64,000 nt of DNA from Siphonodentalium dalli (GCA_032622095.1 CP136069.1:166150394-166214393); one strand, 5' to 3'. Numbered from the stretch's first letter, positions 35,643-47,490 are shown. Notes: generated by a model not told the origin, from the sequence alone. Numbers and translations are program-made.

Positions 35643-37471
35643 GGGAGCGGGTCGATTCGGTCTAGGGCTCTTTCGGTCTTCGACTTTTCGGTCCAGGGCT
35701 CTTTCGGCCGGGCTCGTTCGGCCGGGCTTGTTCGGCCCCTATTCAATTCGGGTAATTAGGTAGTGTGGGTGTTAATTGGACGGCATGTTAATTGCCTTTG
35801 ATTTGGGACCGGTCTTTTGATGACAATGGAGATTTATGTTTGTAATTAACGTTTTATTCGCAACAATAGTAATGGGTATACACACATAGTAATTAACACT
35901 GCAACAATTTCGAACAATAATGTGAATATATGATGAAAGATATGAACATTTATTGATTAAAAACAAGTTAAAACAGTAAATATATACAGTTTACATGATA
36001 AAACATCTGGTTATTTAATGATTAAAAACAAGATAAAACATGGAAATACATTATTTATTTATAAATGTTAAAACATAGCGTAGGTCTTCTTCTTTCTTCT
36101 TCTTCTTTGCGTAGGTCTTCTTCATTAATATTTCATTAAATTTGTACTTTTGTAGTTTTAATATTTTTATTATATATTTATAGTATATAATTGTTCTTTA
36201 AATGAATAATGATTCTTACCTTCGATGTGGTTATTTGTTCTGACTTGGTGGTCAAATATGCACCATTCGCTGATTGCGATGCAGCTATTTCTCATCCACT
36301 GGTTTCCAGTCGGTCGGTCGGTCAGGTCGGTCGTCAAAGTCGCGTCGAGTTATGTTGAAGCTGACAAGTAGATCGTCGTTGTCGGCTGTCGTTGTCTCGG
36401 TGGCGGATGTTTCATTCACTGTTTGCTGAAGGATGGTCGGTAGGGTTTCTTCCACAGTCTGTCGAAGTATCGTTTCTAAGCTGTCGTCAGTGGGTGCTGA
36501 TGCGAAAGTTGAAGTGTCGTTGACAACATCCATTGGTGTTTCGTGACTGCAACAAAATATATTATTTATAATAATGTATATTATAGAAATAAAAACGAGG
36601 AACGGATAACGAGAAACGGATAACGAGGAACGAACGAAGAAATTGCCTATATATACCTCTCTTCTCGCAGAAATGCTGAAGCAATTGTGTCGGGGCATCT
36701 GCTGCACACAAAGTTGATTGAAGACAGCCCCTTCATGGCGTCAAAATAACTTTTCTGTGTAACGCCGGTGTTACACAATCTGTGCTGCCACTGGCCGCAT
36801 CTGTCGCAGGAAAGGGCGTGTTGACGTGGTCGGACATTCTTTGTACATTGGACACATGGATAGTCGATGTCATTGCTGGTTGGTAATACTCGTAAACTGT
36901 ATCGTCGGCTCATTGTTAATCAAATTGAAGAACTAATGGGATATGGTGTTGGGGCATACACACTACCCTTAAATAGATGGAACAATGTTGTGATAGGCAT
37001 GAACAAGCCTCACTTAAACAAACATGTTGTGATTGCATGAACAAGTCTCAACTCACCAACTGAGTGATTCTCAACTCAGATCAATCACCGTTTTATCTTG
37101 TCCAAACAAACATGCCAGAAGCCGTTCTGAGTGTAAAAAGGTAGATACATGTACCAATCTATATAGTAACATATATCTACAACTTTATTATCATCTTTCT
37201 CACAGACAAATCACAGGTAAGAATATTAAATCAAATCATAAGATCAATATATATAATATAAATTAGAGCAATGCTACCCTTTTATACACTTTAATCAAAA
37301 TATTAAACGCTTTATTAGAATAATAAAATAACATACAAAAGAAAAATATATATAAACATCATACTGATAAAAACATTTTTAGGTGAGACTGTTCGGCCCA
37401 AACCATGGGCCGAACAAGCCCGGCCGAACAAGCCCGGCCGAAACAGCCCTGGACCGAATCGACCCCGACCC
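35643..37471 (-). mobile_element. MULE-type element carrying a C4HC3 zinc-finger gene (element 1)
   Basis: ATACCACA lies on both sides (35635-35642 and 37472-37479); the ninth base differs. The left end holds GGGTCGATTCGGTCTAGGGC and the inverted right end GGGTCGATTCGGTCCAGGGC. Both ends continue as repeats of GGGCTTGTTCGGCC. No transposase core is present. The minus strand holds a two-exon zinc-finger gene (36285-36913). The element sits inside a CTTAAG palindrome repeat, interrupting TTTAAGCGCAAATACCACA. Confidence 0.8.
36285..36913 (-). CDS. MULE-derived C4HC3 (PHD-like) zinc-finger protein, 172 aa, two exons
   Basis: Exon 1 is 36657-36913 (ATG at 36913) and exon 2 is 36285-36546. They join in phase 2 through gag|gtatat and ttgcag, and the stop is at 36287-36285. 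Residues 20-73 give C-x2-C-x12-C-x2-C-x4-H-x2-C-x22-C-x2-C, a complete PHD-type pattern with the WQHRLC motif. The tail is acidic and Thr-rich. In animal MULE proteins I know, such a finger stands N-terminal to a FLYWCH and transposase domain; both are missing here. Just downstream (about 36215-36280, a different frame) ISEWCIFDHQVRTNN survives, a remnant of the MULE C-terminal tail. Function is unknown; DNA or chromatin binding is an inference. Confidence 0.6.
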
Positions 37472-37479
37472 ATACCACA

Positions 37480-37620
37480 TATTGTGCTTAAACGCAAATA
37501 GGGCATTTACGCTTAAGCGTAATTAATTATACTCAAGCGCAATTAATTGCGCTTAAGCGCAATCAATTGCGCTTTTAAAAGCATAATTGTGACTACTATA
37601 TCTAACCTACCCATAAACTA
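37480..37620. repeat. CTTAAG palindrome cluster
   Basis: Successive palindromes around GCTTAAGCG (TTGCGCTTAAGCGCAATCAA and variants) directly right of MULE element 1; they continue the interrupted repeat left of 35643. Confidence 0.65.
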
Positions 37621-37881
37621 TTAGCATGACCTGGTGTATCACCTAGCAACACAAGATGAGCATTGGGCTAATTTTGACCTGTACTCAACAGTCAACTGTG
37701 AGTATGTGTTCAATAAGGAGAATCCCTAATTACATATTATCAGCATCCCTCTATCCAAAGAATTGATGTCGCCTTCCCGGAACTCTTAGTAATTTTTTGT
37801 ATGATGTTTTTAATGTATTTTTGCACAGATTTTAGCCTATACATGCATGCGGTGTCACTGCATGAGGGCTTTCTTACCTCA

Positions 37882-38095
37882 TACAGTAATGCTCTAATTA
37901 ATTGACTTCTTAACCACAGCATAATTATGGGTAACGTTTCAGGATTTAGTCGGAAATATGGCTTGTTGCCATTCATCGAAAAGCTCTCGAGAGCTTTCCA
38001 ATGAATGGCAACAAGCCATATTTCCTACTAAATCCTGAAAAGTTATCCATAATTCTGCTGTGGTTAAGGAGTCGATTAATTAGAGCATTACTGTA
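37882..38095. repeat. Long-hairpin MITE (family D), full-length copy
   Basis: A nearly perfect inverted repeat of 214 bp. The arm is TACAGTAATGCTCTAATTAA, then TTAACCACAGCATAATTATG, GGATTTAGTCGGAAATATGG and CTTGTTGCCATTCAT, with the centre near GAGCTCTCGAGAGC (37980-37994). It has no coding capacity. The same sequence is at 53376-53592. Confidence 0.8.
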
Positions 38096-38539
38096 TGGTT
38101 TACTTATTGACTTAAATTAGGGGGGAAAAAACCCTATTTTCATATTATCAGCATCCCTTTCCAAAAAATGGTGTGTAATCACTGGAGCTTTGTGTCTCAG
38201 TCCTGGAGCTCTAGTTTTTCTTATTAAATCAGCATCTCTTGCACAAATCTATAGTATTTCCATGATCATATAGTGTGAATTCATGTGGTGTCACCGAGGG
38301 CTTGCTTCCCTCATATGGTGTGCCTGTATACTCGAAAATTTAAGAAAATCAATGTCGCCCCGACTAATACAAAAAGTAATGCTATTGCAAGTAGCCCCAA
38401 CTAATATATACCGAAGATAATATAATGCTATCACCAGTCGCTCCAACTAAAACAGAAGGTGATACTATTGCGAGTCAGCCATTTTTATAAAGAAGTTGGG
38501 CTAGCTCCCTACCCAATCAAACCAATGAAACCAAGAGGT

Positions 38540-38846
38540 GACATGTCAATAGGAGTTAATGCTAAGTTATGGAGAAACCTATTTATTCACCAGGGGTGTT
38601 TTGTTACATATAACCATGAATTGCACTTAAGCGCAATCAATTGCGCTTAAGCGCAATTAATTATTAAATGTGAATTTGGCCTCCCATAAGTTAATGCTAA
38701 GTTATGGAGAAACCTATTTATTCACCAGGGGTGTTTTGTTACATATAACCATGAATTGCGCTTAAGCGCAATTAATTGCGCTTTTAAAGCGCAATTGATT
38801 GCGCTTAAGCACAATTAATTATTAAATGTGAATTTGGCCTCCCATA
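38540..38846. repeat. Direct repeat of about 155 bp with CTTAAG palindromes and GGGAGGCC end
   Basis: GTTAATGCTAAGTTATGGAG, CCTATTTATTCACCAGGGGT, CCATGAATTGC(A/G)CTTAAGCG and TGTGAATTTGGCCTCCCATA occur twice in tandem (about 38545-38688 and 38690-38846). The right ends equal the inverted end of the 25811-28521 unit. Confidence 0.7.
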
Positions 38847-38957
38847 TATTTCCCATTTAAAATATCATGATAGTTTCAAACTGTCACCACGATATCCCAG
38901 TTTATTATATATGACTGTTTTTTCTTGCTAAATTATACATAAATATATTGTCATCTC

Positions 38958-41215
38958 CCACCGGTGGGCATTGGGCAAGAGTGATCACCTTGTACTTATA
39001 ACAAAATTCAGATGCTACTCGCAGGAAGAGGAGAAGAAGAAAAACGACATATTCCAATTCCATAAATTAGACACCATGGAAGTTCATGAAAAAATGATTG
39101 AGGTGCAGTGGGAGCTTATAAATGAGATGGATGTTGATCAGGCATGGAATTTTATAAAAGAAAACATAAGAAACGTAACAGAAGAAGTGACGCCCAAAAG
39201 AAAGAACAAGAATAAAACCAAAAAGAAAATATGGATGACAAAAGAGGCGTTATCATCTGTTAAAGAGAAACAGAAAATATGGAAGAAATACTTGAAGTAC
39301 AAATCGGAAGATAACTATAAAAAGTATTTAACTTCAAGAAATAAGACAACCAAATTATGCCGAGAAGCCCACAAGAACTATGAGAAAAAACTTGTTCAAA
39401 ACTTCAAATCGGACCAAAAATCATTCTGGTCATACGTCAGACAGAAGACAAAAGTTAAAACCGGGATAGCAGATCTTGTAAATGAAACTGGAGAAACAAT
39501 AAGTGAAAACCAGGAGAAAGCAGAAATCCTAAACGCATTTTTTGCCAGTGTGTACACCATAGAAGACGAACCGGCGCCTGAGATGGATGGCGAAGAATTC
39601 AACATTGAGCTCAGCGAAATTGAAGTGACCCCTAACTTAGTTGAGAAAAAGCTACTCAAGTTGGATTCATCTAAATCCCCAGGCTAGGACATATTCACCC
39701 AGCAATATTGAGGCATGCAGCAACATCACTCAGTACCCCCCTCAGCACACTATTCAACAAAACCCTAAGGGAAGGAAAAATACCTGAGGACTGGAAAAAT
39801 GCAACAGTTGTACCCATTTTCAAGAAGGGAAAAAAGAGCAACCCTGGGAATTACAGACCAGTTAGCCTGACCAGCATTATCTGTAAAGTTTTGGAGAGGA
39901 TCATCAGGGATGAAGTGGTTAAGCATATTGACTCCAATGACTTATTCAATAAACAACAGCATGGGTTTCGAGCTAAAAGATCAGCTACTTGAAGTACAAG
40001 ATGACTGGTTCAGAGCACTTGAGGATGAAAACAATATAGATGCAATATACCTTGACTTCAGGAAAGCCTTCGACACAGTGCCACATGGAAGGCTATCATT
40101 CTACGGAATTAAAGGAGAGGTTTACAGCTGGATTAAGGATTTTTTATCAGGAAGGAAGCAGGCAGTCAGAGTATCTGACAAATATTCATCGCAGAAAAAA
40201 GTAACTAGTGGCATCCCTCAAGGCTCAGTTCTAGGACCGATATTGTTTTTAATCTTCATCAAGGACATCACCAATAATGTGAAGAGCTATGTCAAGATTT
40301 TTGCTGATGACAAACTGTATAGAAATGTCAATAACCAAGAAGATGCAGAAGATTTACAGCGAGACCGTGACCAGCTATCTGACTGGTCCGACAAATGGTT
40401 ATTGAGATTTAACGCAGCAAAATGCAAAGTGATGCATATAGGGAAAAGCAACACGGGACAAAAGTACAACATCACAGAGAATGAGTCACATTATGAAATA
40501 GAGGAAACCACGGAAGAAAAGGACATAGGAGTCATCTTTAACAACAACATGAAATTCTCAATACATATTGCAAAGAGCGTCCAAATAGCCAATCAAAGAA
40601 TAGGCATAATAAACAGAACTTTCAGCTACATCGATGAAGAGATGCTTAAAATCCTATACAAATCTTTTGTTCGACCAGTATTAGAATACGGATCATCCAT
40701 TTGGAACCCACACTATAAGAAATACAAAACCATGATAGAAAGCGTACAGAGACGAGCAACGAGAATAGTTACAAGCTTGAGGGGCATGTAGTACGAAGAA
40801 AGGATAAGGAAACTAGGTATTCCAACACTAGAGTACAGGAGAGAACGATGTGACATGATCCAAATTTTCAAGATAATAGAAGGATATGATGAAGCTGATC
40901 TACCAATGATAATGGATAAAGAGAGTCGAACAAGAGGGCACAGTAAAAAATTAAGAAAGGAACTATTCACTAGTACAAGGACAAGCAACAATTTTGTGGC
41001 GAGAAATATAAATTCATGGAACGGTCTAACGGATATATGCGTCACGGAAAATACGATCAATGAATTTAAATCAATTCTTAATGACCAATGGAGAGACAAA
41101 GAAAATAAATTCCACTACGATTTCAATGACATGCGCAACACAAATTTGAAATCAAGGACTAACGTATTAGCCACAACAAGCGAAAGCTTATAAGGCTCAA
41201 GAATACAGGTAAATT
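38958..41215 (+). mobile_element. 5'-truncated LINE (endonuclease tail plus reverse transcriptase), Jockey/CR1-like
   Basis: It starts inside the endonuclease domain (LGKSDHL, the conserved SDH end motif) and runs through the linker, reverse transcriptase and C-terminal tail to a TAA at 41191-41193. A short GGTAAATTCAGGTAAATACA tail follows. It is on the plus strand and carries several disabling breaks. Clade assignment is from motif style only. Confidence 0.85.
38971..41193 (+). pseudogene. LINE ORF2 pseudogene (endonuclease tail and reverse transcriptase)
   Basis: Segments in order: GKSDH; a basic linker with KSFWSYVRQKTK; LLKLDSSKSPG followed by a TAG; HPAILRH after a frameshift near 39693; IPEDWKNATVVPIFKKG and NYRPVSLTS; HGFRAKRSAT, a frameshift near 39990, then QLLEVQDDW; YLDFRKAFDTVPH; SGIPQGSVLGPILF; FADDKLY, the catalytic YxDD-type motif, where a Thr usual before Lys is missing; WLLRFNAAKC; RPVLEYGSSIWNP; then a TAG after RGM; and the C-terminal NNFVARNINSWNGL. 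Two frameshifts and two internal stops mean no functional enzyme. The residue losses are seen directly; the expected residues come from the family. Confidence 0.85.
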
Positions 41216-41420
41216 CAGGTAAATACAGTAGATGGTACACGTACAGTGATTCTGAGTGAAGTGGTATGCATTCAATGATATGGGCCATAGTATAGACAGT
41301 GCTGGGCAGTATTTCAGTATACTGATTATAATCATTAAGATTTTCATACAGTCATTTTTTTCCATATTATCGGTAAACCTTGAAGACGGTATTATCATGG
41401 TTACAGCCAGCAATACAGGT

Positions 41421-42500
41421 TAGAGATGGGCGGTTAACCGTGGAATCAGTTCGGTTTCGGTTGTCGGGAAAAAACGGAAATGACAACTGTGGTAAGTTGG
41501 GAAAACCCGTAGTTTCGGTTGTCACAACTTCCTTTAATCATGGCAGAGCACGACGAACAAACGAGTCCTGTGTGGAAATATTTTTCAAAGAAAGATAAGA
41601 AATCTAAGTGTGCCGCCTGTAATATATGCAGAAAGGAGTTCGCATGGTGAAATCGCGCAACGAATTAATTACGTTGCTTCCGTGTACACCTATTTTCACT
41701 GTAGTAAACACAACACAAGTCAGTTTATTTCTCATGTTCTTTTAATCATTAAGGCCGTACAAATACTCTGAAAGGTGAATTTGATAACGAGGATACGATA
41801 TCAAAAGGTATCAATGATTGTTACCCGCATTCCCTATTAGTTTTTATTACTGTTTGGATGTTAAATCGTCAAATATACATGTATTTGTGTGCCGTTGGTT
41901 AAAAATGTTATGCCAGAATCGGAGCCGGAATGAATTATACCGTTTGTCGGTAAACTAGCACTCATTCAGGTAACGTGTATTGGATGCATGTACCGGTATA
42001 GTGTGTACAGTATTATGTTCCCTAAATATGGTAATAGGCAGATAGCCAATAATGTGATTGAGATATTCTAGTCATGTTTTATTTTCATTTTGTTGTTTAT
42101 TTCAAATTTTATTTTTCAAATCATAACTATACACATATATCTAGTCACACACATTAGTTTTATGCCAATATAAATTATCATTATATTATTTCACACTTAT
42201 GATCATATGATGCTAAATTGCAGTCAAACACAATACACAGACTCACTTGCATTCTAGCACTGCCACTCGACATGGACATTAACAATATAATAGTAACAAT
42301 ATGATACATAATTTACAATTATAAAATGACATGTACCTCACAAGTTATGGTGATAAAATTGGTGTGTTTTCTTTGTAATATGATGAAGCATAATTAGATT
42401 TTGTTCACATTAGTCATTTTTATTAATGAAACCGAAACCGAGACTCAACTCTTTTTCCACAACCGAAACCGAGGCAAATTTTCACAACCGCCCATCTCTA
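41421..42500 (+). mobile_element. hAT-like element with perfect target duplication
   Basis: ATACAGGT lies exactly on both sides (41413-41420 and 42501-42508). The ends TAGAGATGGGCGGTT and AACCGCCCATCTCTA are inverted. Near both ends GAAACCGAAACCGA-type words recur. The body is AT-rich and carries only the start exon of a BED-finger protein. The right flank abuts MULE element 2. Confidence 0.88.
41540..41650 (+). pseudogene. BED zinc-finger start exon of a hAT transposase (remnant)
   Basis: The 36-codon frame MAEHDEQTSPVWKYFSKKDK continues to CAACNICRKEFAW and a TGA. S-P-V-W-K-Y-F followed by C-x2-C is the N-terminal half of the BED finger used by hAT transposases for DNA binding. The His pair and the catalytic domain are missing. 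It is a relic that ties this element to hAT. Confidence 0.7.
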
Positions 42501-42513
42501 ATACAGGTCATAC

Positions 42514-44174
42514 GGAAACGGGCCCACTCGCCCCAGGGCCCACTCGCCCCAGTCGACCTGGGCCAGCTCGCCCCAAGGGATAATGTCTTATTTAAGTTGG
42601 TTTTCTTTTGTGTCTTTTTGCTTGCTTTCTCTCTCACTCTCTCCCTTCCTCTCTCTCTAAGGGTTGTCAGGAGATAGATTGGATAGTTGGGTAGTAGTGA
42701 TAATTATTTATTCGGATGATAACAATAATAACATAATAACATATATACATAATAACATGAACGTGAATGAATATGTAAAAAATACGAATGAATGCATATG
42801 AATGAATGGATGATGAATTATTCTCCACAATCAGTTGGCCGCCGCTCCTCTCGATGCTTTGCTCTTAAGATATAATCTAGCACATTTCTTCAGGAATGCA
42901 CCTGTCGTCAGTTCTTGTGGATCTGCTGTGTAGGAATCCCATAGGTCACGGATCTGTTTTGCCTTCTGGGTGTACGCCGTCCGGCTGTCGGTTTCCAGGT
43001 CGACAGCTAAGATGTTTAACTCTACAATTGATGCCTCCCGCATCAATAGCGGCACCAGCTTGTAGAATGTCACATCACTCCCATGGATATTTAGTCTTCG
43101 ATGCCAGCCTGAAGAAAAAAACAAATGAGTTAATAAACAAATGACAGTAATAAATTCATTTTGAAATCTGTTATATAATATTGGAATTAATTAATCGAAT
43201 TATTAATATTATCTCTGAATTACGCGATTAATTAATTAATTAAATTAGTTAATTATTATAATTATAGATTGTTGAATTTAATGTTTGTCACTGAATGTTG
43301 TTGAATATCAATAAATATACATGTTGAATTAAATATACACACCTTCGAGATCATTATTTGTCCGCACGTCATGCCGAAAGATACTCCATTCCTCGATCGA
43401 AAATGTGCTAGAGTCGAGCCACTGCCGTTGAACATAGTTGCAGAGGCTGCAAATACTGGACCCTTTCATCGCCCGCTTATACTCAATATGGTCTATGCCG
43501 GAATCGCAGAGTCGATGCTGCCACAGGAGGCAATCGTCGCACTGAAGAGCATGCTGAAGTGGTCTAACTTTGCTACCGCACTTGCAACAACGGAACATCT
43601 TTGTGGTTATGAAGTCAGATAAAAATCGCACTGCTTATATACTGTATGTGGTCGGCATATGAAAGTGATTATCTATCACACGTTCTGAAGCCATCTCACC
43701 CTCTGAAGTGTGAGGTGTGATTAGTCGGCTGGTTACTGTGTAAACAACCTGCTTTTATTGTTTTGATAGGATAAGAATGGGGACAATAACGGCTAAGGGT
43801 TTCCCAAACTCCAGAGATAGTGAGATGAACTCAGAGAATAAGAGAAACTATAATATCAAGAATGTGAAAACAGATCATCATTGTTATTTATGAATTCGCT
43901 GGTTCGTCGTTCAGACCAACTAGTGTGATATAGGATCATATAGGCCTACTGGCTATTAACTTGCCTAAAGTAATATAAATGTAGAAATTGATGGAAATAA
44001 CTCTGAAATATATCATAATATGAACTTAAAAAATTAATATATCAATATAAATTAACTTATTTACAACTTTAATACAAATGTAATACCCGGGCCGACTCGC
44101 CCCGGAAAGGTGGGCCAGCTCGCCCCAAAAACTGCCTGGGGCGAGCTGGTCCTGGGGCGAGTGGGCCCGGATCC
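42514..44174 (-). mobile_element. MULE-type element with core-deleted transposase gene (element 2)
   Basis: GGTCATAC lies on both sides (42506-42513 and 44175-44182). The ends GGAAACGGGCCCACTCGCCC and (inverted) GGATCCGGGCCCACTCGCCC match and continue as repeats of GGGCGAGCTGGCCC. It inserted directly beside the hAT-like element, so the two target duplications overlap by three bases. The minus strand holds an intact two-exon gene (42831-43598). Confidence 0.88.
42831..43598 (-). CDS. Zinc-finger/MULE C-terminal-tail fusion protein, 177 aa, two exons
   Basis: Exon 1 is 43343-43598 (ATG at 43598) and exon 2 is 42831-43108. They join through g|gtgtgt and ttcag to restore Gly, and the stop TGA is at 42833-42831. 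Residues 4-53 give C-x2-C-x12-C-x2-C-x4-H-x2-C-x18-C-x2-C, a C4HC3 PHD-like finger with WQHRLC. Directly after it comes IEEWSIFRHDVRTNN, then DLEGWHRRLN and FYKLVPLLMREASIVEL. RTNN-x2-EGWHRRLN belongs, to my knowledge, to the C-terminal region behind the catalytic core of animal MULE transposases. The whole core between finger and tail is absent, yet the frame and splice sites are intact. It is probably a by-product of internal deletion, and could act as a repressor or bind element ends; that is inference. Confidence 0.7.
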
Positions 44175-44669
44175 GGTCATACAGGCCCGTTACCGGGTAC
44201 ATTGTGGTTTTCCTTTATCGAAATACAAAGAAACTACTTGGTTTCTTTACACCATAGTTATCTTTAAGTTGTTCATTCTTCTTTCCTGTCACTTCTTTCC
44301 TGATGACATTTGCCAAAACAAAAATGCATTCCTTCACTACCGGGGACAAAATCCAGCCCAATATTATATTGCAAGTTATGATTGCATCATTCTGTGCTAT
44401 TTTTAAACCACTGAATGCATCAGACAGCTCATTATTTCCCAGGGTGTTATCGAGTCGGAATGATTGATCACATTCATAAACGTGGATTTATAATAATTCA
44501 ACCAGGAAGTGAATATTAGTTCTATAAGTTAAATACTTTGAAAGTAATGCACCTTATTTCCCGGAATTTAATAAAAGCATTATACTTACATGTATTTACA
44601 CTGGCAGAACATTCCAATATCAACTTAACAGCACGTGCTCTGTGCGAGGGTTATTTCAAGCTCTTGGGT

Positions 44670-44765
44670 GTGGATCCGGGTCAGCTCGTTCCAGGGCCCA
44701 CTCGGTTCAGGCAGTTTTTGGGACGAGCTGGCCCGGCTTTTGTGGCCAATTGGGCCCGGGAAATA
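44670..44765. repeat. Degraded end of the MULE element 2 family
   Basis: GGATCCGGGTCAGCTCGTTC and CAGGGCCCACTCGGTTCAGG followed by GACGAGCTGGCCCGG resemble the right end of element 2. There is no partner end nearby; it looks like a solo terminus. Confidence 0.5.
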
Positions 44766-45226
44766 AATTTGTGGATATGAATTTCTTAATATTATGATAT
44801 ATTTCAGGGTTTTGTCCATCAATTTTGACATTTTTATTACTTTAGGCACGTCTGTTTACAAAGATAATAGGCAGTCCATAATCACACTAGTTAGTTTGAA
44901 TGAGAAACCAGCGAATTCATATGTTTATTATCTATGAGTTCATCTCACTATCCCTGGGTTAATTAATTAATACATTATCAGTTGCTCTGCTGTCTTATTT
45001 TGTATTTGCATGCGAACGAATGTTTTAGAATAAGAGTCACGAAGCATACACATAGGTCATACAAGAAGAATTTGTCTGTGTAGCTATTTGATTCCTACAA
45101 CCTGTGTCACTCGGTGATATATACTAAGATGGAACAGACGGAATAACGCAGCAATATATAGGCCTACTGGGAAAACTGATAAGAAATAATTATTAGATGG
45201 TATGAATAAAATACACCAATAGTAGG

Positions 45227-45551
45227 GCTGAAGGGGTCACTCTCACCAAAAAAAGTGCTGAAGGGTACACAGGGTTTGAAAATGTGCTGAAAGGTACACA
45301 GGGTTTGTGATCGGCACGAACACCATTACTTAAATTGTGTTTATGAAAGTCTGGCGCCCATTAGCATTTTGTTTTCAGTACATTTTAATATTCATTGGAA
45401 CGTAAACAATTATTCTCTAACAGAAATCATGGCAGATACGAAGACTGAATGTCCTTTAGAATGACATTTCACACCCTGTGTACCCTTCAGCACATTTTGA
45501 AAATCCTGTGTACCCATCAGCACTTTTTTTGGTGAGAGTGACCCCTTCAGC
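45227..45551. mobile_element. MULE-like MITE (GCTGAAGGGG family), perfect 9-bp target
   Basis: AATAGTAGG occurs on both sides (45218-45226 and 45552-45560). The ends are GCTGAAGGGGTCACTCTCAC and its inverse. The inner ATGGCAGATACGAAGACTG matches the MADTK start in the copies at 31913 and 33906, here with substitutions. 325 bp. Confidence 0.85.
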
Positions 45552-46196
45552 AATAGTAGGCCTATAGCAGATCAATACTACAAAAATTTTATTTTGCCAA
45601 GATTGAAATCGTTCCATGGAACCAGTGCGCATGACAGAGAATTGGCCGCCTAAGCAAATGCATCAATCAAAGTCATGCACCTATATGCAAGTGCGAGTAT
45701 GCTACCTATACATTTTGAGTTTTATATCTGGAGATCTGAAATATACCAAATACTGGGGGAAAAAAGAACATTATCTCTATATATACATCAAAGTTAAATT
45801 TATTTGTTCAATTTTATCATGCAAAAAACTACACATTGCAAAAAGAGGTGGAAAAAAAGCCTTCCAACCGACCCATCATTTGAGACCCTGTTAGCAGAAA
45901 CAGGTATTGTATTTTTAGGCCTAATAATGTTTATACAAATTTAGGTTTATGGACTATTATAATGTACAAAGTTTAATACAAATTTATATCAAAGTTTATG
46001 AACGAAATGTATCATCACAAGACCAATGATTGATAACAAATTTAAGATGTCGATGGGGCTCCTGCGGTGGATCGTCATCTCTTCTTCTTTGAATAGACAT
46101 CTGAGCATTTCTTCTGGAAGTAGGCAGTCATAAGTCCTGATGGTGATGACATGTAATCATAATAAGATGAACCCCTATCATCACTAAGACAGTGTT

Positions 46197-46620
46197 GTGT
46201 TAACCAGCCCTGTTAATTAGCGTCATCTATTGGCTGAGCTGATGAAAATTCATAGGCCAAAAGAAATTTCGTCAACTATTTTTTAGCCGAGGCAAATTTC
46301 AGAGCCGGCCAATGTTTTTTTTTAAATTGAAACAAATCGCTGGAGCATTGCCTTAATGTCACACTGTGGAAGTCTGCAGGCAGCAAAAATTCATTGTTGA
46401 ATACCAAGGACTACTTGATAATCATCAATTTTAAACCAGACCCAACCAAGTTTGTCATGATATTGGGCTAAGTTCCAATTGTAAACTGAAGTTATATGTG
46501 TGGAGCACAGTAGAGTATGCAGCTATGCAGATCCTAGGCTTTTTAGCCAAGGAAAATTTTCTGGCCTGGGCGATTTCTTAGGCTAGGCAAATTTCTGCTA
46601 ATTAACACGGCTGTGTTAAG
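46197..46620. repeat. Inverted-repeat element, TAAC..CTGTTAATTAGC ends
   Basis: TTAACCAGCCCTGTTAATTA on the left is mirrored by GCTAATTAACACGGCTGTGT on the right. The inner part has repeated TTTAGCC(G/A)AGGCAAATTT words. No clear target duplication. Confidence 0.45.
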
Positions 46621-46869
46621 GGGTTTCCACACCTGAGCTGTGTCAGGAGGTGGAAAGTTTAGATGGACCTACACAGAAAACTACTTGATAAGCTTGTACA
46701 CCCATGAAGGAATCTATACTATCTGAAGACCACATCAAGCATATTATATAACAATAAAAATGTCAAAATGATGACTTTTTACATGAGATATGACCCTTTT
46801 TAATACGCCTGTTTGAAAAAAACGGTCGTATTATGTAAATGGGTTGTCCGTCCATCGTCTGTCATCCGT

Positions 46870-47290
46870 CTGCTTTTGGTTTCCGGATGATTAATTTAGA
46901 TTGAATCGAGTCAACTGAACCAAATTTGGTATGTTAGTTTACCACCCCAAAATACAGATCAAGTTCGAATATGGGTTTTGCCCGCATGATTTTGACTGAG
47001 TTACATGTAAGTCCCTTTTTCGACTTAGATTTTACCTGATTTGCGTTTTCCAGATGATAACTTTAGATTGAATCAAGTGAACTGAACCAAATTTGGTATA
47101 CTAGTTTACCACCACAAAATACAGATCCAGTTCGAATATGGGTTTCATCCGTATGATTTTGACTGAGTTATGTCCCTTTATCGACTTAGAGTTTACCACC
47201 CCAAAATACACATCAAGTTCGAATATTGGTTTTGTCTGCATGATTATGACTGAGGTATGCCCCTTTTTTTACTTAGAGTTTACCTGATAT
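46870..47290. repeat. Tandem repeat, reverse-complement of the 3770-4560 array
   Basis: Two to three units with CCAAATTTGGTAT, ACCAC(C/A)(C/A)AAAATACA, AGTTCGAATATGGGTTT and TGACTGAGTTA. The flanking TATTATGTAAATGGGTTGTC and GCGTATTATGTCACGCCCCG frame the array. It lies just upstream of the first CLCC1 coding exon. Confidence 0.65.
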
Positions 47291-47490
47291 GCGGTTTCCA
47301 AGTTATTGTGTTTTTTTGTTGTTATTATTTCGTCTTAAGTCAAAGGTTTCAAACAAATGAATTAAACCTTGCCCCACTCTACTCCAGAAACGGGCGTATT
47401 ATGTCACGCCCCGATGGCGTGCTCTTGTTTACTTAGAATTTAACTGATTTCATAACATTTTGGTTTACGTCTGGATTATTTGTTTTTTAG

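Noticed and set aside
38971-39687. 238-codon ORF as a host protein gene
   Set aside because: It starts with the endonuclease SDH motif and ends at the LINE linker before the reverse transcriptase. It is part of the LINE pseudogene.
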